Assembly: GCA_028870815.1 (NCBI GenBank) | Contig: JAGWOU010000124.1 | Coordinates: 1-6,069, forward strand | Direction of reading: 5' to 3' | Source of the DNA: Rhodospirillales bacterium | Lineage (GTDB): Bacteria; Pseudomonadota; Alphaproteobacteria; Acetobacterales; Acetobacteraceae | DNA length: 6,069 nt | Part shown: positions 1 through 6,055 of the stretch, one piece after another | Layout of the letters: each line of letters starts with the position of its first letter | How positions within the stretch are numbered: the stretch's first letter is position 1 | The notes under the pieces: model-generated | Told to the model about the DNA's origin: nothing | The model's input: only the letters and a program-made list of their open reading frames with translations | Database searches by the model: none | Position numbers and translations under genes: made by a program

Positions 1-69
1 CGCGCGCGCGGTCTTGATACGGGCCATTTTCTCGGCATGGAGCGTGGCCTCTTCAGGGGGGATGGACAT
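1..69 (-). CDS. cobO: Cob(I)yrinic acid a,c-diamide adenosyltransferase, N-terminal fragment (probable)
   Basis: The minus strand opens with ATG (complement of 67-69) and stays open for 23 codons to the window edge. A good Shine-Dalgarno AAGGAGA lies at 76-82 (complement), 6 nt upstream of the start. The encoded N-terminus contains HAEKMARIKTARA, which resembles the basic, helical HxxKM-R-K-A-R segment that comes just before the P-loop domain in CobO/BtuR-type adenosyltransferases. Those enzymes transfer the 5'-deoxyadenosyl group of ATP to a reduced cobalt corrinoid in the cytoplasm. The P-loop and catalytic region lie outside the window, so the name rests on this short segment plus its divergent position beside a cobalamin operon. 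Another short-leader protein cannot be excluded. No separate riboswitch precedes this gene within the window. Confidence 0.6.
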   Translation of the reverse strand, partial: MSIPPEEATLHAEKMARIKTARA

Positions 70-80
70 GCGGCGTCTCC

Positions 81-109
81 TTGACTCTGCCCCGCACATG
101 CGGCCTTGT
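81..109 (+). promoter_or_regulatory. Candidate promoter for the riboswitch-cob operon
   Basis: TTGACT at 81-86 is a near-consensus -35 hexamer placed so that transcription would begin at about 113-118, just before the riboswitch P1 stem at 119. The -10 element expected with 17-nt spacing (104-109, CCTTGT) is a poor match, so only the -35 half is persuasive. The -35 overlaps the complement of the cobO Shine-Dalgarno (76-82), so the two divergent genes would share these bases. Position and one hexamer are the only support. Confidence 0.25.
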
Positions 110-116
110 GCGGCAG
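87..116. repeat. Inverted repeat between cobO and the riboswitch
   Basis: CCGCACA (92-98) and TGTGCGG (107-113) are perfect 7-bp arms around an 8-nt loop. CTG (87-89) and CAG (114-116) can extend the stem across a 2-nt bulge. A shorter overlapping dyad, CCGCA-CA-TGCGG (92-103), shares the left arm, so two alternative hairpins are possible. The repeat is upstream of the cobO ribosome binding site on the minus strand and near the expected plus-strand transcription start. It could be an operator or a hairpin in the cobO leader. No T-run follows on either strand, so it does not look like an intrinsic terminator. Confidence 0.5.
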
Positions 117-118
117 AC

Positions 119-300
119 CGTGCTGGTGCCTGGCTTATGTCAGGCCAAAAGGGAATGCGATAGGGGCTTGCCCTGAATCGCAGCCGCCCCCGCGACCGTG
201 ACCGGAGAGGTTGCCCAATGCCACTGGCGATGAGCCGGGAAGGTGGGCGCCGCAGGGTTTTTAAACCCCTATCCGCAAGCCGGGAGACCTGCCAGCAACG
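119..300 (+). promoter_or_regulatory. Cobalamin (AdoCbl-type) riboswitch aptamer
   Basis: The conserved blocks of the cobalamin riboswitch appear in order: GGTGCC (125-130), AAAAGGGAA (147-155), GCCGCCCCCGCGACCGTGA (183-201), GGAGAGG (204-210), CCACTG (221-226), GGGAAGG (237-243), CCGCAAGC (273-280) and the B12 box GCCGGGAGACCTGCC (279-293). A closing P1 stem pairs 121-126 TGCTGG with 292-297 CCAGCA; 119-120 and 299-300 extend it across a bulged A. Internal helices include GCGAT (157-161) with ATCGC (177-181), GCCCA (213-217) with TGGGC (244-248), and a peripheral hairpin GGGTTT/AAACCC (255-268). Family knowledge says this RNA binds cobalamin and represses the downstream genes. It sits directly ahead of the cob operon on the same strand, which fits B12 feedback. 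Confidence 0.96.
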
Positions 301-311
301 AGCTTTTGGAC

Positions 312-368
312 GAGCGGACGGGGTGTGCCGCTGCGGGTTCTTGGCACGCTTCACGCGTGCTCCCCGTT
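312..368 (+). promoter_or_regulatory. Riboswitch expression platform with competing hairpins
   Basis: Three structures compete here. Hairpin A pairs AGCGG (313-317) with CCGCT (328-332) and exposes a loop holding CGGGGTG (319-325); it is in the right place for the distal kissing-loop hairpin of cobalamin riboswitches. Hairpin B pairs GCACGC (344-349) with GCGTGC (355-360) around a 5-nt loop. Alternative stem C pairs ACGGGG (318-323) with CCCCGT (362-367) and continues past a T-T mismatch through 325-328/357-360. Stem C excludes both A and B. No T-run follows hairpin B or stem C, so a classic intrinsic terminator is not evident. I could not identify a clear sequence masking the downstream GAGGA ribosome binding site, so the switching mechanism is unresolved. 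Confidence 0.5.
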
Positions 369-398
369 TCGCGCGCCCGGTTCTGAATGAGGATTGGA

Positions 399-758
399 AT
401 GGGCGCGACACTACATGTCTGCATTACTTGCCGGGCCGGGTTGCCACTGGTGGAGGGTGAGCCCTGCGCCGGGGCCAAGGTGCATGAGGCGATCTCTGCC
501 TTGCCCGTGCCGGAGGGCGTGATTGTGAAGCCGGTGGAATGCCTTTCCGCCTGCAAGAACGGAGCTTCCGTCGCGCTTTCAGGCCAGGGGCGCTGGTCTT
601 ACATTTACGGGCCGGTGAACGAAGCGGATGCACAGGTGATTCTGGAAGGTGCCGCCGCGTATGCGGCCACGCCGGATGGCATTGTGCCCTGGCGGGAGCG
701 GCCGGTTCTGTTCCGCAAAAACGTGATTGCTCGCTTGCCAGCTTTGGAGACTCCATGA
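399..758 (+). CDS. DUF1636 family Cys-rich metal-binding protein (thioredoxin-like [2Fe-2S] ferredoxin type)
   Basis: A small cytoplasmic protein of 119 aa with no signal peptide or membrane segment. I chose the ATG at 399 because GAGGA (389-393) sits 5 nt upstream; the in-frame ATG at 387 has no ribosome binding site. Cysteines are C8 and C11 (CITC), C23, C48 and C52 (CLSAC). The C11-x11-C23-x24-C48-x3-C52 spacing resembles thioredoxin-fold [2Fe-2S] ferredoxins, and C8 adds a CxxC. The WSYIYG segment and the C-terminal PWRERP (97-102) followed by FRKNVIAR are hallmarks I associate with DUF1636 (COG5469), often found beside cobW and cobN. The biochemical role is not established to my knowledge. 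It is the first gene after the riboswitch and overlaps cobW by 4 nt (ATGA), so it is probably made in step with CobW. Metal handling or electron supply to a cobalamin enzyme is inference only. Confidence 0.88.
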   Translation: MGATLHVCITCRAGLPLVEGEPCAGAKVHEAISALPVPEGVIVKPVECLSACKNGASVALSGQGRWSYIYGPVNEADAQVILEGAAAYAATPDGIVPWRERPVLFRKNVIARLPALETP

Positions 759-1765
759 CCGATCTTGCGAAAATTCCCGTCACCATCGTCACCGGCTTTC
801 TGGGCGCGGGGAAGACGACTCTGATAAAGCATTTGCTGGCTAACCCTGGCGGCAAGCGCCTGGCGGTGCTGGTGAATGAGTTCGGCACGCTGGGGGTGGA
901 TGGCGAGATTTTGCGCGGCTGCGCGGATGAAAACTGCCCGGAAGAGGCGATTCTGGAACTGGCGAATGGCTGCATCTGCTGCACGGTGGCGGATGAGTTC
1001 ATCCCCACCATGGAAAAGCTGCTGAGCCTGGAGAAGAAACCGGATCATATCCTCATCGAGACCTCCGGCCTGGCGTTGCCGAAGCCGTTATTGAAGGCGT
1101 TCGACTGGCCAGCCATCCGGTCCCGCGTAACCGTGGATGGGGTGGTGGCGATGGCGGATGCGGAAATTGTTTCCGCCGGCCAGTTCGCGCCGGAACAGGG
1201 CCGCAATGGCAATGAGCATGACACGCCGCTCTCGGAAGTGTTCGGGGACCAGATGGCCTGTGCGGATTTAATCTTGCTTTCAAAGGCCGACCTGGCCGGA
1301 GAGGAGAAGCTGGCCGTGGCGCGGGAGGTTGTGACCAAGGCGCTGCCGCGCCCGGTGCCGATGCTGCCGGTTACGGATGGGGTGATCGAGGCACGTATTC
1401 TGCTGGGCCTGGAAGCAGCGGCGGAGGATGACGTGGAGGCCCGGCCCTCCCACCATGATGGGCAGGAAGCGCATGAGCATGATGATTTCGCCACCATCGT
1501 GGTGGATTTGCCGGAGCAGGAAAGTGCCGCGCCGCTGCTGGCCGCGCTGGAAAGCTTGGGGCGCGAGCAAAAGATTTTGCGGGTGAAGGGGCATGTGGCG
1601 ATTGCCGGCAAGCCGATGCGGCTGCTGGTGCAGGCGGTAGGCGCGCGGGTACGCAGCCAGTTCGACAAACCTTGGGGCGCCGCGCCACGGGCCACGCGCC
1701 TCGTGGTGATTGCCGAACGGCATGACCTGAACGCCAAAAAAATCCGGGCGGCGCTGGGCGGGTAA
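755..1765 (+). CDS. cobW: CobW, G3E-family GTPase and cobalt metallochaperone
   Basis: A 336-aa cytoplasmic P-loop GTPase of the COG0523/G3E family. Visible motifs are Walker A GFLGAGKTT (14-22), NEFGTLGVDGEIL (41-53), the metal-binding GCICC (72-76, CxCC), Walker B-adjacent ETSG (102-105) and an NKxD-like SKAD (176-179). A His/acid cluster at 233-243 (HH, then HEHD) is followed by the C-terminal CobW_C domain. CobW proteins bind metal with GTP, and work on the family indicates Co(II) delivery for vitamin B12 synthesis, presumably to the CobN chelatase. The start at 755 overlaps the previous stop as ATGA and has GGAGA (746-750) 4 nt upstream. The frame stays open back to 539, but that extension lies inside the DUF1636 gene and does not look like CobW. 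The start of cobN follows after one base. The length is near that of known CobW (about 350 aa); the His cluster is modest. Confidence 0.96.
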   Translation: MTDLAKIPVTIVTGFLGAGKTTLIKHLLANPGGKRLAVLVNEFGTLGVDGEILRGCADENCPEEAILELANGCICCTVADEFIPTMEKLLSLEKKPDHILIETSGLALPKPLLKAFDWPAIRSRVTVDGVVAMADAEIVSAGQFAPEQGRNGNEHDTPLSEVFGDQMACADLILLSKADLAGEEKLAVAREVVTKALPRPVPMLPVTDGVIEARILLGLEAAAEDDVEARPSHHDGQEAHEHDDFATIVVDLPEQESAAPLLAALESLGREQKILRVKGHVAIAGKPMRLLVQAVGARVRSQFDKPWGAAPRATRLVVIAERHDLNAKKIRAALGG

Positions 1766-1766
1766 A

Positions 1767-4700
1767 ATGCATATCGTCTTCCGCGAAAGCCATGGGCTGG
1801 AGGAAGCGGAGACCCCGCATGATCTTTGCCAGGACCCGGCAGAGATTGTGGTGCTGTCTTTCTCGGATAGCGATTTAGGAGCGTTTGCCGCGGCATGGCA
1901 GGGCGCGAAGGCGCGTGGTTTGAAACTTCCCAGCCTGCGGCTGGCGAATCTGGCGCTGTTGCGGCACCCGGTTTCGGTGGATGTGTATGCCGAAAAAACG
2001 CTGAGCGGTGCAAAAGCCGTGCTGGTCCGGCTGATCGGCGGGGAAGGCTACTGGGCCTATGGGCTGGGTTGCTTGCGGGAGCTGGCCGAGCGCAACGGGC
2101 TGAAGCTGGCGGTGCTGCCCGGGGATGGGCGGCCGGATGCGGTGCTGGAGGATTATTCCACCCTGCCCGCCCCCCTGCTGGGTGAGCTGGCGCGGCTTTG
2201 CGATGCAGGCGGGCCGGAGGCGGCTTTGGCCGTGCTGGCGCATCTGGCGCGGGAGATTGGGCATGAGGTGAGTGCCGCCGCCTCCACCAAGCTGCCGGAT
2301 TTTGGAATTTATGAGCCTGAAGCCGGCATCGCGGCGGAACGCGAGATAGAAGGCCCGCCGCGCGTGCCGGTGGTGTTTTACCGCTCTTATCTCACCGCTG
2401 CGGATATGGAGCCGGTGGATGCGCTGATCGAGGCGCTGGCGGATGAGGGGTTCGACGCGTACGGGCTGTTCGTACCGTCTTTGAAAATGCCGGAAGTGGC
2501 GGCTTTCCTGGCAGCGCATTTCAAGCAGCAGCACCCCGTGGCGATCGTCAACGCCACGGCTTTTTCCGCAGCCGGGGATAATGGGGCGACGCCGTTGGAC
2601 GGGCCGAATGTTCCGGTGTTTCAGGTCGCACTTTCCACCGCAAGGCGGGACGATTGGATGGCTTCTGAACGCGGGCTCTCTCCCGCCGATCTGGCGATGC
2701 ATGTGGCGCTACCGGAGATTGACGGGCGGATTTTCCTGGGCGTTATCAGTTTTAAATCCTCAGGCACCCGGGACGAGGATTTGCAATTTTCCCGGAATGT
2801 TCACCGCGCGGAGCCAGAACGCATCAAGGCCGTGGCGGGGAAAGTTTCGGCTTGGTATTCTTTGGGGTTGGGGCCACCACCTACCACAGTTCTGGCGATG
2901 GTGCTTTCCACCTATCCAGGACGGCCAGAGCAAATGGCCCATGCGGTAGGGCTGGATGCTCTAGAAAGCGCCAATGAAATTTTGCGGTGCCTCCAGGAAC
3001 GCGGATATCACACCTGGCCGGTGCAAGATCTGGCCGGATGGTTACAGAAGCAATATGTCACATGGTCGCTGGAAGATTATGAACGCGCCTTGCAGACACT
3101 ACCTCTGGCACTGCAATATAAGCTGAACCGGGCTTGGGGACGGCGTAAAGGCGGCTTTCGTTTCTATGTTGTTCAGCTCGGCAGCGTCTTCATCGCCTTG
3201 CAGCCGGAACGCGGCGTGCGGCAAGAGCGTGAGGCCCAGTATCATGATCTCTCCGCCGTGCCGCGCCATGAATATGTGGCATTTTACCTGTGGTTGCGGG
3301 CGCAGCGGATGGAAGCACTCATCCATCTCGGCGCACATGGCACGCTGGAATGGCTGCCGGGGAAGAGCGTGGCGCTGTCAGGAGAATGCTGGCCGGAGGC
3401 GCTGATTGGCGATCTGCCCGTCATCTACCCGTTCATCGTGAACGACCCCGGCGAGGCGGCGCAGGCAACACGGCGGATTGGCGCGGTGACGATCGGGCAT
3501 TTGCCGCCGCCCCTCGCATCTTCCGCGATGCCGGAGCATCTGCAAAGGCTGGAGGCGCTGCTGGATGAATACGCCACCGCCGAGGGGCTGGACCCGAAAC
3601 GGCGGGAGCGGCTGATTGGTGACATCCGCGCGGAAGCCAGGGCGCGGGGCGTGGAGCAGGATTTGGAGCTGGCGGCGGATGCCTCTCTGGCGGAAGCCAT
3701 CACGCGGATCGACCGGTTTGTGTGCGATTTGAAAGAGAGCCGGTTCGGGGATGGGCTGCATGTGTTCGGCACCGGGGTTTGCGGCGCTGAGGAACGCGCC
3801 GGGCTGCTGGCGGCTTTGGATGGCAGGCGGGTAGCACCAGGCCCCTCCGGCTCGCCCGCGCGGGCGCGGGCGGATGTGCTGCCCACCGGGCGGAATATGT
3901 TCACGGTGGACCCGCGCGCCATCCCCACCCGTACCGCGCATGCGCAAGGCGTGAAGCTGGCGGAAGAATTGCTGCGCCGGCATTTGCAGGAGAACGGGGA
4001 CTGGCCGAAGAGTTTGCTGATCGACCTTTGGGGTTCGGCGACCATGCGCAATGCGGGCGAGGAATTTGCCATGGCGCTGCACCTGGCCGGGCTGGCGCCG
4101 CGCTGGGAAGAAAACAGCGCCCGCGTCTCGGGGTTCGAGATTTTGCCGCCCGCCTTGCTGGGACGCCCGCGCATCGATGTGACGCTGCGGATTTCCGGGC
4201 TGTTCCGGGATGTGTTCTCGCATCTCGCACAATTGTTCGCGGCGGGGGCCGAGGCGCTGGCGGCGCGGGAGGAAATGGCGGGGGAAAACCCATATGTTGC
4301 GCGGGGGCCGCGCGTGTTTGGGCCGCGCCCCGGGCAATACGGGATGGCGATGGGGGATGCGCCGGTGATCTTTACCAAGGAAGCGCGTGCCGAGGCGGCG
4401 CAAGCCTGGCTGGCGGGGGCGGAATGGTCCATCGGCACGGATGGCGTTTCACGCGAAACAGCCGAGGCGCTGCGGGAGAGGCTGCGGGGCACGGATGGGT
4501 TCGTGCATGTGCAGGACTTGCCGGAGACGGATTTGCTGCTGGCGGCGGATTATGCGGCGCATGAGGGCGGTGTTGTCACGGCGCTGGAATCGCTAGGGGT
4601 AAGTACGCCGCCGCTTTACCATCTGGACGCGACGAGGCCGGACACGCCGCGTGCCCGGTTGCTGAACGAGGAAATCGCCAAGGTGGTGCGGGCCAGGGCG

Positions 4701-4994
4701 GCAAATCCAGCCTGGGTGGGCGGCATGATGCGCCATGGCTTCAGGGGCGGTGCGGAGCTGGCGGCCACGCTGGACCATATGGCGGCCTTCGCCAATTTGG
4801 CGCGGGCCGTGCCGGGGCATTTATTCGATTTATATTTCGAGGCGACCTTGGGGCGGGACGAGGTGGCGGCGTTTCTGGCGGCGGAAAACCCGGCGGCGCT
4901 GGCGCGGATGCGCGATGTATTCGCCCGGTTGCGCGCTGCGGGGCTGTGGGAGACACGTAACAACGCCATCGTCGCGACTTTGGAGGCGCCATGA
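1767..4994 (+). CDS. cobN: Aerobic cobaltochelatase large subunit CobN
   Basis: A 1075-aa member of the CobN/magnesium-chelatase H family. With CobS and CobT (not in this window) it inserts Co(II) into hydrogenobyrinic acid a,c-diamide using ATP. The N-terminus (MHIVFRES, then EIVVLSFSDSDL) matches alphaproteobacterial CobN. Further family landmarks are LPSLRLANLALLRHP, NATAFSA, ISFKSS, HGTLEWLPGK (524-533), VIYPFIVNDPGEAAQA, LPTGRNMFTVDP (705-716), DLWGSATMR (753-761) and LLGRPRIDVTLRISGLFRDVF. It is shorter than the roughly 1275-aa Pseudomonas denitrificans enzyme, but all landmarks are in order with no internal break, so it appears to be an intact compact form. The start is one base after the cobW stop. 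The upstream GGCGGG is a weak ribosome site, so translation probably relies on coupling. BchH is a less likely identity because the neighbours are all cobalamin genes. A lower-G+C patch at about 2701-3180 covers residues 312-471. Confidence 0.97.
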   Translation: MHIVFRESHGLEEAETPHDLCQDPAEIVVLSFSDSDLGAFAAAWQGAKARGLKLPSLRLANLALLRHPVSVDVYAEKTLSGAKAVLVRLIGGEGYWAYGLGCLRELAERNGLKLAVLPGDGRPDAVLEDYSTLPAPLLGELARLCDAGGPEAALAVLAHLAREIGHEVSAAASTKLPDFGIYEPEAGIAAEREIEGPPRVPVVFYRSYLTAADMEPVDALIEALADEGFDAYGLFVPSLKMPEVAAFLAAHFKQQHPVAIVNATAFSAAGDNGATPLDGPNVPVFQVALSTARRDDWMASERGLSPADLAMHVALPEIDGRIFLGVISFKSSGTRDEDLQFSRNVHRAEPERIKAVAGKVSAWYSLGLGPPPTTVLAMVLSTYPGRPEQMAHAVGLDALESANEILRCLQERGYHTWPVQDLAGWLQKQYVTWSLEDYERALQTLPLALQYKLNRAWGRRKGGFRFYVVQLGSVFIALQPERGVRQEREAQYHDLSAVPRHEYVAFYLWLRAQRMEALIHLGAHGTLEWLPGKSVALSGECWPEALIGDLPVIYPFIVNDPGEAAQATRRIGAVTIGHLPPPLASSAMPEHLQRLEALLDEYATAEGLDPKRRERLIGDIRAEARARGVEQDLELAADASLAEAITRIDRFVCDLKESRFGDGLHVFGTGVCGAEERAGLLAALDGRRVAPGPSGSPARARADVLPTGRNMFTVDPRAIPTRTAHAQGVKLAEELLRRHLQENGDWPKSLLIDLWGSATMRNAGEEFAMALHLAGLAPRWEENSARVSGFEILPPALLGRPRIDVTLRISGLFRDVFSHLAQLFAAGAEALAAREEMAGENPYVARGPRVFGPRPGQYGMAMGDAPVIFTKEARAEAAQAWLAGAEWSIGTDGVSRETAEALRERLRGTDGFVHVQDLPETDLLLAADYAAHEGGVVTALESLGVSTPPLYHLDATRPDTPRARLLNEEIAKVVRARAANPAWVGGMMRHGFRGGAELAATLDHMAAFANLARAVPGHLFDLYFEATLGRDEVAAFLAAENPAALARMRDVFARLRAAGLWETRNNAIVATLEAP

Positions 4995-6055
4995 TTGTGA
5001 AAGGCTGGTGCCCGGGTGCGTGGCGGCCAATGATGGCGGAGGACGGGTTGATCCTGCGCATCCGCCCACCGGAGGGGCGCCTTTCCGCGATGCAGGCCCA
5101 GGGGCTGGCGGCACTGGCGCGGGAGGAGGGCCAAGCCCGGATCAGCCTGACATCGCGGGCCAATCTGCAAATGCGGGGGGTCAGGCCGGAGCGCCACGAG
5201 CCTTTGCTGCAAGGGCTGGCCGAGCTGGGCTTGCTTGATGACGATGAAGCAATGGAAACCGCCCGCAACATCATCGTCACGCCTTTCTGGCAAGCGGATG
5301 ATGGCACATTGAGGCTGGCCCACGCCCTGGCGCAGGCGCTGCCTGAATTTCCCGCTTTGCCGGGCAAGTTTGGCTTCGCCATCGATTGCGGGGCGCGGCC
5401 GGTGCTGGGGGATGTGTCCGCGGATATCCGGTTGGAGCGTAATGCGGCGGGGCGGCTGCTGGTGCGGGCGGATGGGTCTGAAACTGGAGACGAGGTGACG
5501 GAGGCAACCGCCATCCCCCGTATGAAAGCCATGGCGGAATGGTTTCTGGCGCAAGGCGGAAAACGGATGCGCCAGATCTTTCCCGATGCACACAGGCAAA
5601 CCGGCTTTGCTCCTGTGCCCGGGCCGAGCGAAGCCGGAATGCTGGTGGCATTCGCCTTCGGTGAAATACCTCTGGAAACACTGGCGCGGCTGGGCGAGAT
5701 GCGCCTCACCCCATGGCGCATGGTGCTGCTGCCCGGCGTGGAAACATTGCCGGAGATGCCAGGAACGATTCTGACCCCGAATGACCCGATGCTGCGTGTA
5801 TTCGCCTGCACCGGCGCGCCCAACTGCGCCCAGGGCTTCGCGCCCGTGCGGGATCTGGCAGCAGGGCTGGCGGCGCATCTGCCCGCCGGGACCAGCCTGC
5901 ATGTGTCCGGCTGCGGGAAAGGCTGCGCGCACCAAACCCCCGCCAATTTCACGCTGGTGGCCGGGACGGAAGGCTTCACTTTGAACGGCACCCGCGCTGG
6001 GCTTGACCCGGCGTGGCTGCTCAGCCACCCCGGCGAGGTATTTGGAACCGAGTGA
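4991..6055 (+). CDS. cobG: Precorrin-3B synthase CobG
   Basis: A 354-aa member of the sulfite/nitrite reductase-like family that uses O2 to convert precorrin-3A to precorrin-3B (C20 hydroxylation and lactone formation), setting up ring contraction in the aerobic pathway. It begins with a ferredoxin-like half domain (about 5-65) containing RANLQMRG (56-63). A middle domain follows, opening with ARNIIVTPFW and including ALPGKFGFAID. A second half domain (about 205-260) comes next, then the [4Fe-4S] ligands C273-x5-C279 (CTGAPNC) and C308-x3-C312 (SGCGKGC). The four cysteines are intact. The start overlaps the cobN stop as ATGA, with GGAGG (4982-4986) 4 nt upstream. It is about 100 aa shorter than the Pseudomonas denitrificans protein (about 459 aa), with the core apparently complete. 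An assimilatory sulfite or nitrite reductase would be larger. Its presence implies an organism that makes B12 with oxygen. Confidence 0.95.
   Translation: MIVKGWCPGAWRPMMAEDGLILRIRPPEGRLSAMQAQGLAALAREEGQARISLTSRANLQMRGVRPERHEPLLQGLAELGLLDDDEAMETARNIIVTPFWQADDGTLRLAHALAQALPEFPALPGKFGFAIDCGARPVLGDVSADIRLERNAAGRLLVRADGSETGDEVTEATAIPRMKAMAEWFLAQGGKRMRQIFPDAHRQTGFAPVPGPSEAGMLVAFAFGEIPLETLARLGEMRLTPWRMVLLPGVETLPEMPGTILTPNDPMLRVFACTGAPNCAQGFAPVRDLAAGLAAHLPAGTSLHVSGCGKGCAHQTPANFTLVAGTEGFTLNGTRAGLDPAWLLSHPGEVFGTE

Noticed and set aside
344..369. Hairpin 344-360 followed by CCCCGTTTC as an intrinsic terminator
   Set aside because: The stem is followed by C residues and only three T, not a T-run, so it does not meet the usual form.
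387..398. Upstream in-frame ATG at 387 as start of the DUF1636 protein
   Set aside because: No ribosome binding site precedes it, while the ATG at 399 has GAGGA at the correct distance and gives the usual family N-terminus.
218..556. Short open frames across the riboswitch and leader (218-460 plus, 269-556 minus)
   Set aside because: They cover the conserved riboswitch structure or the DUF1636 gene, lack convincing ribosome sites and have no recognisable protein features.
539..754. N-terminal extension of CobW back to an ATG at 539
   Set aside because: The 72 extra residues lie in an alternate frame of the DUF1636 gene and are Arg/Ala-rich with no CobW similarity. The start at 755 has a good SD and an ATGA overlap.
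3378..4492. Minus-strand open frames of 341 and 355 codons within cobN
   Set aside because: Same reasoning: low-complexity Arg/Pro/Ser/Ala translations, opposite the conserved CobN core, overlapping each other in different frames.
1767..4994. Magnesium chelatase BchH/ChlH as identity of the large chelatase subunit
   Set aside because: The same superfamily, but the N-terminus matches CobN and the flanking genes and riboswitch are all cobalamin related.
4991..6055. Sulfite or nitrite reductase as identity of the gene called cobG
   Set aside because: The protein shares the Fe-S/siroheme fold motifs but is too short, resembles CobG in its N-terminus, and sits between cobN and a probable cobH.
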